6,644 nt of DNA, taken from NCBI GenBank assembly GCA_016840965.1, contig JAEORI010000192.1, forward strand, positions 1 to 6,644, read 5' to 3'. Under the pieces are notes generated by a model, which saw nothing but the letters and a program-made list of their open reading frames with translations, searched no databases and was not told the DNA's origin. Positions 5,718-6,644 of this stretch are shown piece by piece. The first letter of the stretch is position 1, and the number at the start of each line of letters is the position of its first letter. The position numbers and the translations under genes are program-made. Source of the stretch: Candidatus Thorarchaeota archaeon. Lineage in GTDB: Archaea; Asgardarchaeota; Thorarchaeia; Thorarchaeales; Thorarchaeaceae.

Positions 5718-5723
5718 AGCATA

Positions 5724-5742
5724 TTCCGACTTCGACTCGGAA
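5724..5742. repeat. Second hairpin-forming inverted repeat, next to the 12-bp repeat
   Basis: TTCCGA (5724-5729) and TCGGAA (5737-5742) pair around the 7-nt loop CTTCGAC. It starts 6 nt beyond the 12-bp repeat and lies close to the predicted start site of the minus-strand promoter, a common place for archaeal repressor operators. In RNA it would be the first stem of the MFS leader. Confidence 0.6.
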
Positions 5743-5773
5743 AGGTTGTTAGTGAATCAGTAGAACCCCTTTT

Positions 5774-5783
5774 TATATATAAA
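5774..5783 (-). promoter_or_regulatory. TATA box, probable promoter of the MFS gene
   Basis: The minus strand reads TTTATATATA, an excellent match to the archaeal TATA element. It is flanked by G/C runs (CCCC at 5766-5769, GGCC at 5785-5788), so it stands out from its surroundings. It lies between the end of the upstream gene (5828) and the MFS start (5587), with initiation expected near 5750-5754. The element is almost palindromic and could work in either direction, but no plus-strand gene follows. The upstream BRE is not typical. Confidence 0.65.
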
Positions 5784-5804
5784 GGCCAAAATATCGGCAA
5801 TCAT

Positions 5805-5822
5805 AGTGTTTTAAAATACACT
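5805..5822 (-). terminator. Weak candidate terminator after the edge gene
   Basis: AGTGT (5805-5809) and ACACT (5818-5822) pair around an AT-only centre, TTTAAAAT. The element begins 5 bp past the TGA stop of the preceding minus-strand gene, and on that strand it includes TTTT. Its place before the MFS promoter suits a transcript end, but the stem is short. Confidence 0.35.
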
Positions 5823-5827
5823 TTATC

Positions 5828-6644
5828 TCAACTTAGCAATCCTGCAGTCCATAACACAATTCGCAGTCCGATGAGTGCATCATCTCCTGCTCCATACTCT
5901 CCCGACAAGGCATAGTTATCGATGAAGAAATTCGTCCCTGTTACGACGATTCTCCCTCCGCTGATATCCTCTCGACATCCAAGAACTGGTGCTGAGGGAT
6001 TATAGCTTGCTAGTCGAAAACCTCCTGCAAGCATATGAATAGTGGCTCCATGATAATGAAATCCACTAACTCCAGAGGTGATTGGATGGGAATCAAGATC
6101 TGTAATAAGTATCGGGTCATTTCCAGAAGGAACCTCAAGACCTGTGAGATCAAATCCGGAAAAGCTCAGGAAGTCATTCACTTGTGTGATATTTGTAAAA
6201 CTGGCACCGAGGGTTGCCAGGAAGATTCCTCCTCCATTCTCATAATACTGCGAATAGGCAAGTTTCTCTTCGGTAGAGAATGGCAAGGAGTAAGCATTGG
6301 TATCTGCTGGGATGGTTTCATTAACATCATATACACACGGATCAAGGATGATAACCGAATCAAATTGCTGTAAAACTGAAAGTGTGGTTGCTGAGCTATT
6401 TCGAATTTCAGTGACAGAGATATCATTCGAAGTCAGCTCCTTGTAGAATTCTCTGAACTGACCATAGTAAGAATCGATAGACCATGTAGTATGACTGATG
6501 TCAAAGGCAACCCTAGCTATTGCAGATGATAGCTCAAATGAAACCTCAAGACTGGTTGTCCCAAAGTCTTCCGATACAAAATGAATTGTGTTGTTGATCA
6601 CTGATTGTCCTGATGAAGGCATATTTGCTCTGAGTGGTAGGATA
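5828..6644 (-). CDS. C-terminal part of a probable extracellular protein with a glutamine-amidotransferase-like (DUF4350-type) domain, continuing past the right edge
   Basis: The frame is open to the right edge (residues ILPLRAN precede the ATG at 6622), so that ATG is probably internal and 272 residues of a larger protein are seen. After a short beta-rich stretch comes a Rossmann-like domain numbered from that Met: ARVAFDISHTTWSIDSYYGQ (36-55), a strand FDSVIILD (87-94), YYENGGGIFLATLG (126-139), SHPITSGVSGFHYHGATIHM (178-197) and GGRIVVTGTNFFIDN (222-236). This layout recalls the ThuA/DUF4350 group often found at the end of archaeal surface proteins and subtilisin-like proteases. Four N-X-S/T sequons and many Ser/Thr residues suit an exported, glycosylated protein. 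No protease triad or membrane anchor is visible here. The domain call comes from recall and is not verified; it may be a binding rather than catalytic module. Confidence 0.72.
   Translation of the reverse strand, partial: ILPLRANMPSSGQSVINNTIHFVSEDFGTTSLEVSFELSSAIARVAFDISHTTWSIDSYYGQFREFYKELTSNDISVTEIRNSSATTLSVLQQFDSVIILDPCVYDVNETIPADTNAYSLPFSTEEKLAYSQYYENGGGIFLATLGASFTNITQVNDFLSFSGFDLTGLEVPSGNDPILITDLDSHPITSGVSGFHYHGATIHMLAGGFRLASYNPSAPVLGCREDISGGRIVVTGTNFFIDNYALSGEYGAGDDALIGLRIVLWTAGLLS

Larger units (their letters stand above)
5588..5752 (-). promoter_or_regulatory. Structured 5' leader of the MFS transporter gene
   Basis: If transcription starts about 26 nt after the TATA box at 5774-5783, the messenger has a leader of about 165 nt, long for an archaeal gene. 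In transcript order it holds a 6-bp hairpin, a 12-bp hairpin, a TTTTTT tract (5681-5676), two short segments able to pair elsewhere in the leader, and GTGAT (5600-5596) before the TTG start. I match it to no known riboswitch class. A second, weaker TATA-like string (TTTTATG on the minus strand, around 5660-5666) could give a shorter leader and leave the hairpins upstream of the start site as DNA elements. Confidence 0.5.

Noticed and set aside
5691..5742. Tandem hairpins considered as part of a tRNA or a C/D-box RNA
   Set aside because: There is no cloverleaf arrangement or T-loop motif, and no properly spaced C and D boxes are present.
5541..5915. Plus-strand open frame of 124 codons across the MFS leader
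   Set aside because: It overlaps the start of the MFS gene and the end of the edge gene on the other strand, runs through the palindrome and TATA box, and its translation has no recognisable domain.
6035..6426. Open frames on both strands inside the edge gene
   Set aside because: They are shadows of the partial surface-protein frame, which has coherent domain structure along its full length.

Overview
This 6.6 kb window looks like ordinary chromosomal DNA from an archaeon. The grounds are an archaeal-style TATA box (5774-5783, minus strand), Shine-Dalgarno cores of the AGGTGA/GGTGAT type, and frequent TTG starts. The style of the last, partial protein recalls surface proteins of Asgard archaea, Thorarchaeota in particular. 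That lineage call rests on remembered resemblance, not on a search. I see no rRNA, tRNA, CRISPR array, insertion sequence or phage gene, and no gap between genes exceeds 300 bases.

Layout. Positions 1-650 hold two minus-strand genes: a small cysteine-containing protein of unknown function, followed 10 bp later by the N-terminal third of an isocitrate/isopropylmalate dehydrogenase-family enzyme that runs off the left edge. The small gene's stop codon lies inside the dehydrogenase's ribosome binding site, so they are probably one operon. Diverging from them is the only plus-strand gene (715-1620), a complete fumarylacetoacetate hydrolase (FAH) family enzyme. A 49 bp convergent gap with a possible two-way terminator follows.

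The rest is minus strand. In order of transcription (right to left) it holds a partial, probably extracellular protein ending at 5828, a 240 bp non-coding gap, an MFS transporter (5587-4346), a PHP-family phosphatase of the histidinol-phosphatase type (4291-3434), a four-helix membrane protein (3389-2967), a five-repeat TPR protein (2924-2280), and a two-helix membrane protein with a C-terminal TPR region (2251-1670). The gaps between the five genes from MFS to the last TPR gene are 28-54 bp, so they may be cotranscribed. The last three suggest a membrane-anchored TPR scaffold of unknown purpose.

The most unusual structure is the leader of the MFS gene. A strong TATA box is followed by a 6-bp-stem hairpin, then by a perfect 12-bp inverted repeat with a 3-nt loop, then by a T-rich tract, roughly 165 nt before a TTG start. 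It could be a repressor operator, an RNA control element, or a transcript-end structure. The sequence alone cannot separate these.
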